Part shown: piece after piece, positions 26,215-33,283 of the stretch | How positions within the stretch are numbered: the stretch's first letter is position 1 | Layout of the letters: each line of letters begins with the position of its first letter | Origin: Flammeovirgaceae bacterium UBA5008 | GTDB lineage: Bacteria; Bacteroidota; Bacteroidia; Cytophagales; Cyclobacteriaceae | NCBI GenBank assembly: GCA_002398365.1 | Contig: DGYK01000041.1 | Coordinates: 1-33,283 of the forward strand | Length of the DNA stretch: 33,283 bases | Direction of reading: 5' to 3' | Translations under genes and position numbers: made by a program | The notes under the pieces: generated by a model | The model's database searches: none | What the model saw: only the letters and a program-made list of their open reading frames with translations | Told to the model about the DNA's origin: nothing

Positions 26215-27480
26215 TTATTTCTCTTTGGTTTTCTTTTTCTTCTTTTTCTTTCCGGAAGCGTCTACTCTCTCTTGAAGTAATTTGATTTCTTCTCGGGCAG
26301 CTTTTAGTTGAAGTGCTGTTAACTTTTGGCGAAGTTCTAATTTTTTAAAATTACTTTCAAGTTCACCCCGATTCGTTAAGTCAATTTTTGCTTTGAGAGC
26401 CATAATGCGTTTATAGGATTGATTGATTCGCTCGGCTGAGATTTCTCCACTAGCCACCGCATTTTTGATGACTGCAAAAATTCGCTCCGGGCTCACCCTC
26501 TGACTACCCGGCACATTGTTAGCAAAGCATAAAATATCTACTCCGGCCAGTATCGCCATTTTAATGGACTCGTCCAGTCCATATTGTTTTGAAATGGCTT
26601 CCATCTGCATATCATCTGAAAAGACCACGCCTTGATATCCTAACTTTTTGCGCAGCATGCCATCTAACATTTCAGCCGATAGTGTGCCCGGCTTGCCCGA
26701 CTTATCCAGTTCTTTATTCACAATGTGGCAACTCATCACTCCATCGACTAAACCCGAGTCGAGAAGCGCCTGATACGGTTTTATTTCACGCGGTGTCCAT
26801 GACTTAGTAACATCAGCAATGCCGAAGTGTGAGTCGGTAGTTGAGCTGCCGTGACCGGGGAAATGTTTCAACACGGTTACCACACCATACTTGCGATGTT
26901 GCTTGATAAATTCTCCCGCCATCATGGTCACGGTATCTTCGTTGGGTGAATACGATCGCTCGGATTTAACAATCACCGGATTGGTTGGCTCCACAGCTAC
27001 ATCTACACATGGTGCAAAGTTTACATTGAAGCCCAAACCAGAAAGAGTTGCTGCTGTTGCCTCGCCATAAAATCGGGCGGAGTCCAGCGACTTAGATTTA
27101 CCGGTGGCGCGGGCTGTAATGGATTTTGTAAATCCATATTTTTCTTTCAAGCGATTTACTTTCCCACCTTCCTGATCAATGGAAACGAAAATAGGATAGG
27201 GTGCTGCTTCCTGATAAGTCCAAATAATTTTTTTCAAATCCGCGAAAGCGCTGGATTTTTTTGGAATGTTTTTTTCGAACAAAATGATGGAGCCGATATT
27301 TCCTTTTCGCACTTCTTCCAGCACGGTCGTGTCGATTTGTGCATACGGAATCCCCATCAAAATCATTTGCCCGATTTTTATATCCAGACTATCTCGGTTT
27401 TGGGCTGTTGCTATCCTAGCAGGAAGCATCATCCAAATGATTCCGAAAACGATCAAGCTTCTTTTTAATCTGTATCCCAT
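26215..27480 (-). CDS. nagZ: glycoside hydrolase family 3, NagZ-like beta-N-acetylglucosaminidase
   Basis: A 421-residue exported hydrolase that would remove N-acetylglucosamine from muropeptides or other glycans. I start it at the ATG at 27480, which gives a signal peptide (MGYRLKRSLIVFGIIWMM then ATAQ) and a 19-base gap to the upstream gene. A longer frame from 27570 would overlap that gene by 71 bases. The NagZ signature KHFPGHGSSTTDSH (residues 205-218) holds the Asp-His acid/base dyad, and the nucleophile is in GVVFSDDMQM (Asp289). The SIDQEGGKVNRL substrate loop is also present. The C-terminus is a predicted coiled coil with a lysine-rich tail (seven K in a row). Many Bacteroidota NagZ proteins carry a beta-lactamase domain after the GH3 domain; this one does not. 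The neighbouring PBP4 gene supports a peptidoglycan role. Confidence 0.88.
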   Translation of the reverse strand: MGYRLKRSLIVFGIIWMMLPARIATAQNRDSLDIKIGQMILMGIPYAQIDTTVLEEVRKGNIGSIILFEKNIPKKSSAFADLKKIIWTYQEAAPYPIFVSIDQEGGKVNRLKEKYGFTKSITARATGKSKSLDSARFYGEATAATLSGLGFNVNFAPCVDVAVEPTNPVIVKSERSYSPNEDTVTMMAGEFIKQHRKYGVVTVLKHFPGHGSSTTDSHFGIADVTKSWTPREIKPYQALLDSGLVDGVMSCHIVNKELDKSGKPGTLSAEMLDGMLRKKLGYQGVVFSDDMQMEAISKQYGLDESIKMAILAGVDILCFANNVPGSQRVSPERIFAVIKNAVASGEISAERINQSYKRIMALKAKIDLTNRGELESNFKKLELRQKLTALQLKAAREEIKLLQERVDASGKKKKKKKTKEK

Positions 27481-27499
27481 CAAACTGTATTTTATATTT

Positions 27500-28783
27500 C
27501 TAATACTTCTCATAAATATTCTTAAGAATGGTTTCCATCTGTTTGCGCAATTCGCTGGTAGATGCGACATGGTTGTTACTCATCATACTAAAGATGAGTG
27601 TTTTTCCCTTTTTGGTTTTAATAAATCCACTCAGGCAATGGTTGTTACTGAGTGTTCCGGTTTTTGCGTAAATGTAAGGCACTTCTGCTTTGTACCAATT
27701 TTTTATAGTACCACTTTTTCCGCCAACCGCCAGTAATTTAAATAACCGCTCGGATGGAATAGTGCTGTAAATTTTATTCCACAGAGATACGATGCTGCGC
27801 GGAGTAAATAAATTAAATCGTGATAAGCCCGAACCATCTACCCATTGTGGCACATCCGGCAAATCGGCCAGTAGATGTTTGGTAGCATATCGAATAGCAA
27901 TCTCTGGTTGCAAAGTGTCGCTCACTACGGCTGCACATTGTAACAGCAATTGTTCGGCAATGTGATTATCACTGTCAACCATCATCACCTTGAGCAAACT
28001 ATCGAGCGGTACACTGCGAAGAATTAGCGCGTCCTTCGGTAACGGCTTCCAAACTACGTCTACTGATTTCTTCAATGTATCGCGAAGAAGGGAAGTGATA
28101 AGTGCTGGAGAAAAATGAATGGGAACACTCCATCGCGAACGGCCTTTTTTGCCGGGATAATGACGAAGTGTATTTGCATCCAGATCGCGTGTAATTTCTT
28201 CGGTTGCGTGCACGTCAGTTTCTTCAAGAATGTAAGGTTGAAAAAAGGAAGGTGTGGCTATTAGCTTTCGCGAATTGTTTTTTTGAATGGCGATTAAATT
28301 GCCATACATCGAAAAAGCCGAGCGCTCTGGAGAATAGGCAAATGGATAATCATCCCATGACCATCCGGCACCTAATGCGGTTGTTTGAAAATGACTTTGC
28401 GATAAATATAATTTTCTGGGATTATTCTTTAGAAACGAAAAGGCCCGATCGTTAGTAAATACATCCGGATTAAGAAACGATGGATCGCCCATGCCCCATA
28501 TCAACAACGAATCGTTGGATATTTTGTATTTGAATGCAATGGCCGAATCGCCTAATAATTTTAGACTGGTGTAAAATGTAAAGATCTTGGTATTGGACGC
28601 AGGCGTGAAATATTTTTGATCATTGTAAGAAATCAGTGTTTTGTTTAGACCGGGATCAAATAAAACAAAGCCGGTGTGATCACTGAATGTTGTTTCAGTA
28701 AGCCGAAGTTGTTTTACAATGTGTGTCTTCGGTGAGCAACCGATCAGAAGGCTAACGAAGCCAATCCAAAAACCAAACCGCAT
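27500..28783 (-). CDS. dacB: D-alanyl-D-alanine carboxypeptidase/endopeptidase, PBP4 type (S13), lipoprotein
   Basis: A 427-residue serine peptidase of the S13 family that trims or cleaves peptidoglycan peptides in the periplasm. All three penicillin-binding motifs are visible: S-x-x-K as Ser63-N-T-Lys66 in PASNTK, S-x-N as Ser271-D-N273 in VDSDNHIAEQ, and K-T-G as 374-376 in YAKTGTLSN. The signal ends in the lipobox L-I-G-C, so Cys16 should be lipidated and the enzyme anchored to a membrane, unlike E. coli DacB. The family block VDGSGLSRFN is present. Its start overlaps the stop of the DinB-like gene by one base (TAATG), which suggests translational coupling. The nagZ-like gene follows after 19 bases. 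Confidence 0.9.
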   Translation of the reverse strand: MRFGFWIGFVSLLIGCSPKTHIVKQLRLTETTFSDHTGFVLFDPGLNKTLISYNDQKYFTPASNTKIFTFYTSLKLLGDSAIAFKYKISNDSLLIWGMGDPSFLNPDVFTNDRAFSFLKNNPRKLYLSQSHFQTTALGAGWSWDDYPFAYSPERSAFSMYGNLIAIQKNNSRKLIATPSFFQPYILEETDVHATEEITRDLDANTLRHYPGKKGRSRWSVPIHFSPALITSLLRDTLKKSVDVVWKPLPKDALILRSVPLDSLLKVMMVDSDNHIAEQLLLQCAAVVSDTLQPEIAIRYATKHLLADLPDVPQWVDGSGLSRFNLFTPRSIVSLWNKIYSTIPSERLFKLLAVGGKSGTIKNWYKAEVPYIYAKTGTLSNNHCLSGFIKTKKGKTLIFSMMSNNHVASTSELRKQMETILKNIYEKY

Positions 28784-29301
28784 TACTTTTTGTCGGAAAG
28801 ATAACGTTCCACTAACACGTGTCGGTGATGTGTTTCGTGGCCGGCAATAATGAAGCCTAAGCCAATCACCGATAATTCGTTTTTGTTAGCCAGCCCTTTT
28901 CGGGAAAGCATTTCAGGTGTAAAGCCTTCAAACAAATCGATTGTTGAAGCGCGCAGGCGTACCATTTCATCAGCAATTTTTTTCAAGCTGCGACCTTCTG
29001 CGTTGGCTTGTGGAGCATAATCATTTTCTTCAAAACCTTCCAATGGCGTTTTATCATTGCGCGCGAAGCGCAGCGCTCGATACGCAAAGATTCGCTCCGC
29101 ATCAATCAAGTGACACAGCAACTCTCGTATCGACCACTTACCATCCGCATAGCGATAATCCGACTTCGCCTCTGGAATGCTGTGCGCTATTTCCGACATC
29201 CGATTTCCGGATATGCGCAATGCCATAATCAGATCCGTTTCTTCTACTTGTTTAATGTAGTTTTTGTAAAAATGGGGGATGCTCTCTAGGTTTAACAGCA
29301 T
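28783..29301 (-). CDS. DinB-family (DinB_2-like) putative metal-dependent protein
   Basis: A 172-residue four-helix-bundle protein of the DinB/YfiT-like superfamily. The metal-binding histidines expected for it are visible: His64 in ELLCHLIDAERI and the HETHHRHVLVE cluster (155-161) near the C-terminus. I start it at the ATG at 29301, where the sequence begins MLLNLES, because a longer frame from 29349 would overlap the upstream lipoprotein gene. With this start the gap is 10 bases. Members are often linked to bacillithiol or other thiol chemistry or to damage response, but the substrate here is unknown. Its stop codon overlaps the start of dacB. Confidence 0.8.
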   Translation of the reverse strand: MLLNLESIPHFYKNYIKQVEETDLIMALRISGNRMSEIAHSIPEAKSDYRYADGKWSIRELLCHLIDAERIFAYRALRFARNDKTPLEGFEENDYAPQANAEGRSLKKIADEMVRLRASTIDLFEGFTPEMLSRKGLANKNELSVIGLGFIIAGHETHHRHVLVERYLSDKK

Positions 29302-29311
29302 TGGCGGTAGT

Positions 29312-30067
29312 TTAGAATTCCGTAAATAGCTTATCAGGAAGAGATTCACTCACCTTTACATTTTTCGGTCCGCCATTGTCTGAACGATCTGCCGAAAGCA
29401 ACACGTTGCCATACTTTTGATAATTATCCCATGGGCGAATGAACATAGCCGTGTCTTTCTTCGCATCGTTGAAGTAAGCCCAGTGCTTGATCATTTTATC
29501 TTTAATACCAACATACAATTTGTATTTGTTCTCAGGCGTATTGCCTACGTTGGAGAAGGTAAGTTGAAGTATGTTGTAGCGGTCATTCTTAAGGGTATCT
29601 TCACCCAAATACTTTAAAGTAACTCCTGTATCTTTTAATTTAAATGGCATGGTTAACCAATACGAATCGTTGATCCAAATGCCCTTGGCGCGTTCTAAAA
29701 GCTTTTTTACAGTGTCTGCCTCGGTAAGCTCAACTCCCCGAATTTTTACTCGGCCCTCACCAGTGTTAATGTTAACCAGATAAATCGAGCTGTCACCGGG
29801 CGACTCAATACGCACGCGGCCGGTTTGTTTATCCCAGATTAAGTCTCGTCTGCCAAAAAAATTCCAGGAAATGAACCTTGTTTTATCCCAGTTTTCGCGA
29901 CCACCCATAGCCGCCATAATACTATCGGCCAATTGGATGCCAGCCGGATCGGAATTTATGGAGTCAAAGCCGGGGGCAGCGGGATTCAGCTCGCCCAGTG
30001 TTTTTTCTTTTGGTGTGCAAGCCGATACCATCGCCAGCACAACAACGAGATAGGAAAGTAATTTCAT
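29312..30067 (-). CDS. putative lipoprotein, possibly DUF6503-like
   Basis: A 251-residue lipoprotein with signal MKLLSYLVVVLAMVSAC; Cys17 is the lipidation site in V-S-A-C. The mature protein has a short helical part with MAAMGGRENWDKTRFISW, then alternating strands rich in W, Y and K (IWDKQTGRVRIES, YNILQLTF, KYKLYVGIKD) that look like an open beta sheet or barrel of the LolA/LolB kind. I recall similar Bacteroidota proteins annotated as DUF6503 but cannot check it. It is first in the minus-strand run and diverges from a secreted protein gene over 117 bases. Substrate and partner are unknown. Confidence 0.72.
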   Translation of the reverse strand: MKLLSYLVVVLAMVSACTPKEKTLGELNPAAPGFDSINSDPAGIQLADSIMAAMGGRENWDKTRFISWNFFGRRDLIWDKQTGRVRIESPGDSSIYLVNINTGEGRVKIRGVELTEADTVKKLLERAKGIWINDSYWLTMPFKLKDTGVTLKYLGEDTLKNDRYNILQLTFSNVGNTPENKYKLYVGIKDKMIKHWAYFNDAKKDTAMFIRPWDNYQKYGNVLLSADRSDNGGPKNVKVSESLPDKLFTEF

Positions 30068-30184
30068 AAGCGGTTTGGTTTAGTGTAGAGGAAAACTGGC
30101 CAACTACAATGGGTGAAGGTAAACAAAATATGTTTTGAATGGGCAAATGATGAAAGGTTTTAACTTGCAGGATAAAACTTGAGT

Positions 30185-30931
30185 ATGGTAAAAAGATTTC
30201 AATGGATGGTTGTTGCCATCTTTTTCGCGGTGTGTGCGCAAGCAGTAGCGCAAAAAGAGCGCGACAGCTATCAACCGGTTGAGCCTATGGTGGTGGATGG
30301 ATTAACAGATGAATGGAAAACGGATTGGTGGCTCGATCCGGATGGCAAGTTTTTATTCAATATTGCCAATGATGCAGAAAATATCTATTGGCGAATTAAG
30401 ATTTCAGACGATCTCACACAACAGAAAATTGCCTTGTATGGTTTGTTTGTAAAATTCGATGGCAAAGGTAAAAAGCGCGGCAAACTGGGTATCAAATATC
30501 CGGTGGGAAAAGATCCGATAGAGTTGAAGAAGGCACCCGAACCACTGCCGCAAGATTTGGCTAGGCGAATACAAGCTAAAAAACTTTTACTAACAGATGT
30601 GGAGGTGCTAGAGTTATTAGGTCTTTCTAAAGAGCCGATCGTTTCCAGCCGGCTGGGTTTAATGAATGGTATTGAGGTGATCATGGTGATTACCGATGAT
30701 GGCTCTTATGTATATGAAGCAAAAGTTCCATTGAAGGCATATAAATTGAAGAAAGAAGATATGGAGCTTCTGGGTTTTACAGTAGAAACCGGAAAATTGG
30801 ATCTTTCAAAAAACGGCCCGGCTACACCTAACAATGCGCAAACCGCACGCAGCTTCGGTCAAACGAATTACGGAATGTATCATCCCCTGTCCAGCCCTGC
30901 ATATATGTGGGTGGCAGTAAAGTTGCACTAG
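30185..30931 (+). CDS. secreted protein with CBM9-like domain
   Basis: A 248-residue exported protein; the ATG at 30185 is preferred to an upstream TTG two codons earlier. The signal peptide is MVKRFQWMVVAIFFAVCAQA, with cleavage near AVAQ. The mature part opens with VDGLTDEWKTDWWLDPDGKF and NIANDAENIYWRIKISD. This matches the start of carbohydrate-binding family 9-like sandwiches (V/I-D-G-x-x-D-E-W, then N-D-x-x-N-x-Y). A later strand, GSYVYEAKVPLKAY, matches their typical 'Y-E-x-x-(I/V)-P' element. An insert with a Lys/Pro-rich segment lies between. No catalytic domain is attached. It may bind a glycan or another ligand in the envelope. Confidence 0.72.
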   Translation: MVKRFQWMVVAIFFAVCAQAVAQKERDSYQPVEPMVVDGLTDEWKTDWWLDPDGKFLFNIANDAENIYWRIKISDDLTQQKIALYGLFVKFDGKGKKRGKLGIKYPVGKDPIELKKAPEPLPQDLARRIQAKKLLLTDVEVLELLGLSKEPIVSSRLGLMNGIEVIMVITDDGSYVYEAKVPLKAYKLKKEDMELLGFTVETGKLDLSKNGPATPNNAQTARSFGQTNYGMYHPLSSPAYMWVAVKLH

Positions 30932-30989
30932 ATTCAAACCTATTATTTTGAATGTATCGATCCTGAGCAAAATAATTTCTTTTTACTTT

Positions 30990-31012
30990 GAAACACAAAG
31001 TACTTTTGTTTC
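30990..31012 (+). promoter_or_regulatory. near-palindrome with -7-like box upstream of the VIT gene
   Basis: The sequence from 30990 to 31012 is palindromic apart from one bulged C: outer arms GAAACA and TGTTTC around AAAGTACTTT. Inside it TACTTTTG at 31001-31008 matches the Bacteroidota -7 consensus TAnnTTTG; the next ATG is at 31044. I find no good -33 TTG at the expected distance. A symmetrical element over a promoter box could be a regulator site. The evidence is suggestive only. Confidence 0.3.
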
Positions 31013-31043
31013 GTTGGTTGACTCATAATTCTTAACGTTCAAC

Positions 31044-33283
31044 ATGGAAACAGAAAACGCGCCCTCCATTCCTAACACTCCCTTTCTATCTTCGAGATTT
31101 CTTACGGGATATTCACTGCTGTTAATTTCATTTATCCTGTATGCCATTACAGAATATGTGGGCACCGAGGACCTCCATTCCTCTTTTTCTATGTTTGTGG
31201 CACATTATATCATAGCCCTTGGCTATTTACTTTACCTTATTTACCATCATGAGTTTGGTATCGTGAGGAGCTTTCTGAAAAGGAACATTGATCAAACTAT
31301 CATACTGGCCAACTTATTTTTAATTAGCGCATATTCATTAAACAAGGATCTAATTGTATTTGAAGATTCAGTGGACTGGCTTTGTGTTTATTTGATTTTC
31401 TCATCCATGGTTCTGTTAAGCCTTCGTTTTTTTTCAAACCAACCAAAATGGCTAAGAAGATTGCAGGCGTTTTTTCTGGGCAGCGCCATGGTGCTCTATC
31501 TCTATATGGCAATGTATGTGATGAACTTTATGCCATTGGGTGCAATAGGTATCATTGCCCTGGGAATTGGTGGACACATTTTTGTTCCGTTAATTTTACT
31601 GGTGTGTGGCGTGATGATTGTTTTATTTCGATTTGACAGGCGAGAATTAGTTTGGTTGGCGGCAGGATCGATTATGGTGATACTAATTGCGATAGTGTTT
31701 GTAATCGAATGGGAAAAGAGAATGGCGGCCATTGAAAGATTTGCCAATCAATCAGTCCTTAATCCAAAAACAAAACTACCTATCTGGGTTCGCGTTGGTC
31801 AAACCATTCCAAATGATTGGATAACCAACCGTATACTTAAATCGGATTTAGTTTACTCAACACGCAGAGATAGGTGGGATAGATGGGAGTTTATGCCACG
31901 TAGGGTTTCATGGGACGAAGCGCGGAAACATGACCCACTTGTTTTGCTTGCCAGTTTTCGTTCAAACATTTCACTCAACCGGGAGGAACGAGTCAATATT
32001 CTCAGGGTGCTTTCTGATTCGAGACACCGATCGAACGAGCGCTTGTGGACAGGAAAAGATTTGAGTATTCCATATATCGTTTCAGATATTGATGTGTATC
32101 CACACTTGCGCCTAGCCTACACTGAAAAATATTTCAACATACGAAACTCGGGGCCAAACCGATGGAACGGCAACACACAGGAAGCCATTTTTACGTTTCA
32201 ATTACCGGAAGGCTCAGTAGTTACTTCTCTCTCGTTGTGGATTGAAGGGAAAGAAGAAAAGGCCATTCTCACAACAAAACAAAAAGCGACTAAAGCATAT
32301 CAACAGATTGTAGGCGTAGAAAGACGCGATCCATCGGTCGTGCATTGGCAGGAGGGTAATACGGTTACCGTACGTGTTTTCCCTTGCACCGTCAACGAAG
32401 AAAGAAAATTTAAAATAGGCATCACATCGCCATTAATCATTGAAAATAAAAAAACGATTTACAGCAATATTACTTTTCAAGGGCCATTAGCGAGTAATAC
32501 CCAAGAGGTAATTCGGTTTCGGTTCATGGGGGGTGATGAGAACGTGGTGATTCCGGATGGCTTCGAAAAAGATGAGGAAGGATTTTACAGACGCGAAAGT
32601 GCGTATGATCCTGACTTTACTTTGGAGGCGTCTACTCGGCCCATTCCTCAGAATAATCAGTTTATCTTTCAGAAACATGCCTACAAAATAGAAGAATATA
32701 CTCCCCTCTTTCAGCCACAGAGTATTAAAAAACTTTATCTGGATTTGAACAAAAGTTGGACGAAAGAAGAAGTAAGTGAAATACTTCAGCTTGGGAATCA
32801 GCGGGAAATTTTTGTTTATCGGCACGATTCGTTTATTCAGATAACCAAGGAAAATCAATCATTAGCCTATGAATTAATAAAAAGAAACTATTCGTTGTTC
32901 CCGTTTCATTTGATAAAAGATGCGGGGAATAGTTTAGTTATTACAAAGGGTAGAACGATTTCTCCAAATCTCAGCGACTTTAAGGACAGCGAATTTGCGG
33001 AGGCAATGGAAAAGTATTTTTCAGAAAACCGCAAATGCCTGGTTTACAACTTAGGTATCGAAACATCCGCTTATGTTCGGTCGCTTCGTGAGTTGAGGGC
33101 TTTTGAATTTTTACATGGCTCTATCCGCGAATTAGAAACATTATTGAATGAAAATAAATTTATATCAACACAAGAGGATAAGAACCAAATTGTTATACAC
33201 GATGCACAAATAGTAATAAGCAAGCAGCCACTTCGCGATACAACTCTCACAAGCAATGCACCCGATCATCTGGCACGTTTATT
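31044..33283 (+). CDS. XrtN system VIT domain protein, 3'-truncated by the window edge
   Basis: The frame is open from the ATG at 31044 to the last base, giving 746 residues with no stop. The N-terminus is a multi-span membrane region (several hydrophobic segments between residues 19 and 220, such as GYSLLLISFILYAITEY). A soluble part follows, with a VIT (vault protein inter-alpha-trypsin) domain at about 375-470. Its EAIFTFQLPEGSVVTSL opening, K-Q-K-A-T-K-A-Y-Q-Q and the DPSVVHWQEGNTVTVRVFPC stretch are the clearest marks. Many Bacteroidota have a VIT protein of this design encoded beside exosortase XrtN, and this is the family I recognise. The target would be membrane-bound and processed by XrtN, with the sorting tail past the edge. 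The exosortase gene is expected nearby but is not in the window. Confidence 0.75.
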   Translation, partial: METENAPSIPNTPFLSSRFLTGYSLLLISFILYAITEYVGTEDLHSSFSMFVAHYIIALGYLLYLIYHHEFGIVRSFLKRNIDQTIILANLFLISAYSLNKDLIVFEDSVDWLCVYLIFSSMVLLSLRFFSNQPKWLRRLQAFFLGSAMVLYLYMAMYVMNFMPLGAIGIIALGIGGHIFVPLILLVCGVMIVLFRFDRRELVWLAAGSIMVILIAIVFVIEWEKRMAAIERFANQSVLNPKTKLPIWVRVGQTIPNDWITNRILKSDLVYSTRRDRWDRWEFMPRRVSWDEARKHDPLVLLASFRSNISLNREERVNILRVLSDSRHRSNERLWTGKDLSIPYIVSDIDVYPHLRLAYTEKYFNIRNSGPNRWNGNTQEAIFTFQLPEGSVVTSLSLWIEGKEEKAILTTKQKATKAYQQIVGVERRDPSVVHWQEGNTVTVRVFPCTVNEERKFKIGITSPLIIENKKTIYSNITFQGPLASNTQEVIRFRFMGGDENVVIPDGFEKDEEGFYRRESAYDPDFTLEASTRPIPQNNQFIFQKHAYKIEEYTPLFQPQSIKKLYLDLNKSWTKEEVSEILQLGNQREIFVYRHDSFIQITKENQSLAYELIKRNYSLFPFHLIKDAGNSLVITKGRTISPNLSDFKDSEFAEAMEKYFSENRKCLVYNLGIETSAYVRSLRELRAFEFLHGSIRELETLLNENKFISTQEDKNQIVIHDAQIVISKQPLRDTTLTSNAPDHLARL

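Noticed and set aside
27481..27570. Longer N-terminus for the NagZ-like gene
   Set aside because: It overlaps dacB by 71 bases and masks the signal peptide that begins at 27480.
27266..27736. Plus-strand open frame of 156 codons
   Set aside because: It is antisense across the end of dacB and the start of the NagZ-like gene, both well supported.
29302..29349. Longer N-terminus for the DinB-like gene
   Set aside because: It overlaps the upstream lipoprotein gene; the ATG at 29301 gives a normal 10-base gap.
30124..30137. Near-palindrome CAAAATATGTTTTG between divergent genes as a shared promoter
   Set aside because: Neither strand gives an exact TAnnTTTG box, so it remains a chance AT-rich match.
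30932..30953. Inverted repeat ATTCAAA/TTTGAAT after the CBM9-like gene
   Set aside because: Only a 7-bp AT stem with no following T run, too weak to call a terminator.
32487..32858. Minus-strand open frame of 123 codons
   Set aside because: It lies wholly antisense to the VIT-domain gene, whose frame is open throughout, and shows no recognisable domain.

Overview
The window looks like part of a Bacteroidota chromosome, most likely Cytophagales or a close relative. This rests on a C-terminal sorting domain of the type IX secretion system (T9SS), an XrtN-type VIT-domain gene, an OmpA/TPR/PD40 protein with the domain order of PorE, a histidine-degradation arm of the HutF/HutG type, few Shine-Dalgarno sequences, and promoter-like TAnnTTTG boxes. 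I see no rRNA, tRNA, CRISPR array or insertion sequence. No gene-free stretch exceeds 300 bases.

Left part (1-4344): the 3' part of prfA enters from the left edge, and its first 51 bases form a perfect hairpin that looks like a fold-back artefact. After a short intergenic region with small repeats come, on the minus strand, an LPP20-like lipoprotein gene and a methyltransferase gene directly downstream of a type III polyketide synthase. Divergent from the synthase is a UbiA-family prenyltransferase. These three form a compact candidate pathway for a prenylated, methylated aromatic polyketide.

Middle (4383-14875): one 10.4-kb gene encodes a secreted T9SS cargo of 3466 residues. It has a signal peptide, eight tandem modules of about 390-440 residues and a T9SS type A sorting domain. 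Each module pairs a LamG-like half with a half carrying an I/V-G-R-D-D motif. The two halves occur in different combinations, so the array is a mosaic. A bidirectional terminator separates it from the convergent minus-strand genes.

Right-middle (14897-30067): all genes are on the minus strand. In transcription order from the right they are a lipoprotein, a DinB-like protein, a PBP4-type D-Ala-D-Ala carboxypeptidase lipoprotein, a NagZ-like GH3 hydrolase, two tandem small membrane coiled-coil proteins, hutG, hutF, a PorE-like OmpA protein, and two tandem secreted BNR/sortilin-like propeller proteins. Spacing from the lipoprotein to the PorE-like gene is tight (overlap to 60 bp), which suggests one or a few operons. 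Themes are envelope and peptidoglycan maintenance plus the last two steps of histidine degradation.

Right end (30185-33283): a secreted protein with a CBM9-like domain is followed by a gene running off the right edge. It has an N-terminal multi-span membrane region and a VIT domain, and matches the 'XrtN system VIT domain protein' family. The XrtN exosortase gene is expected just outside the window.
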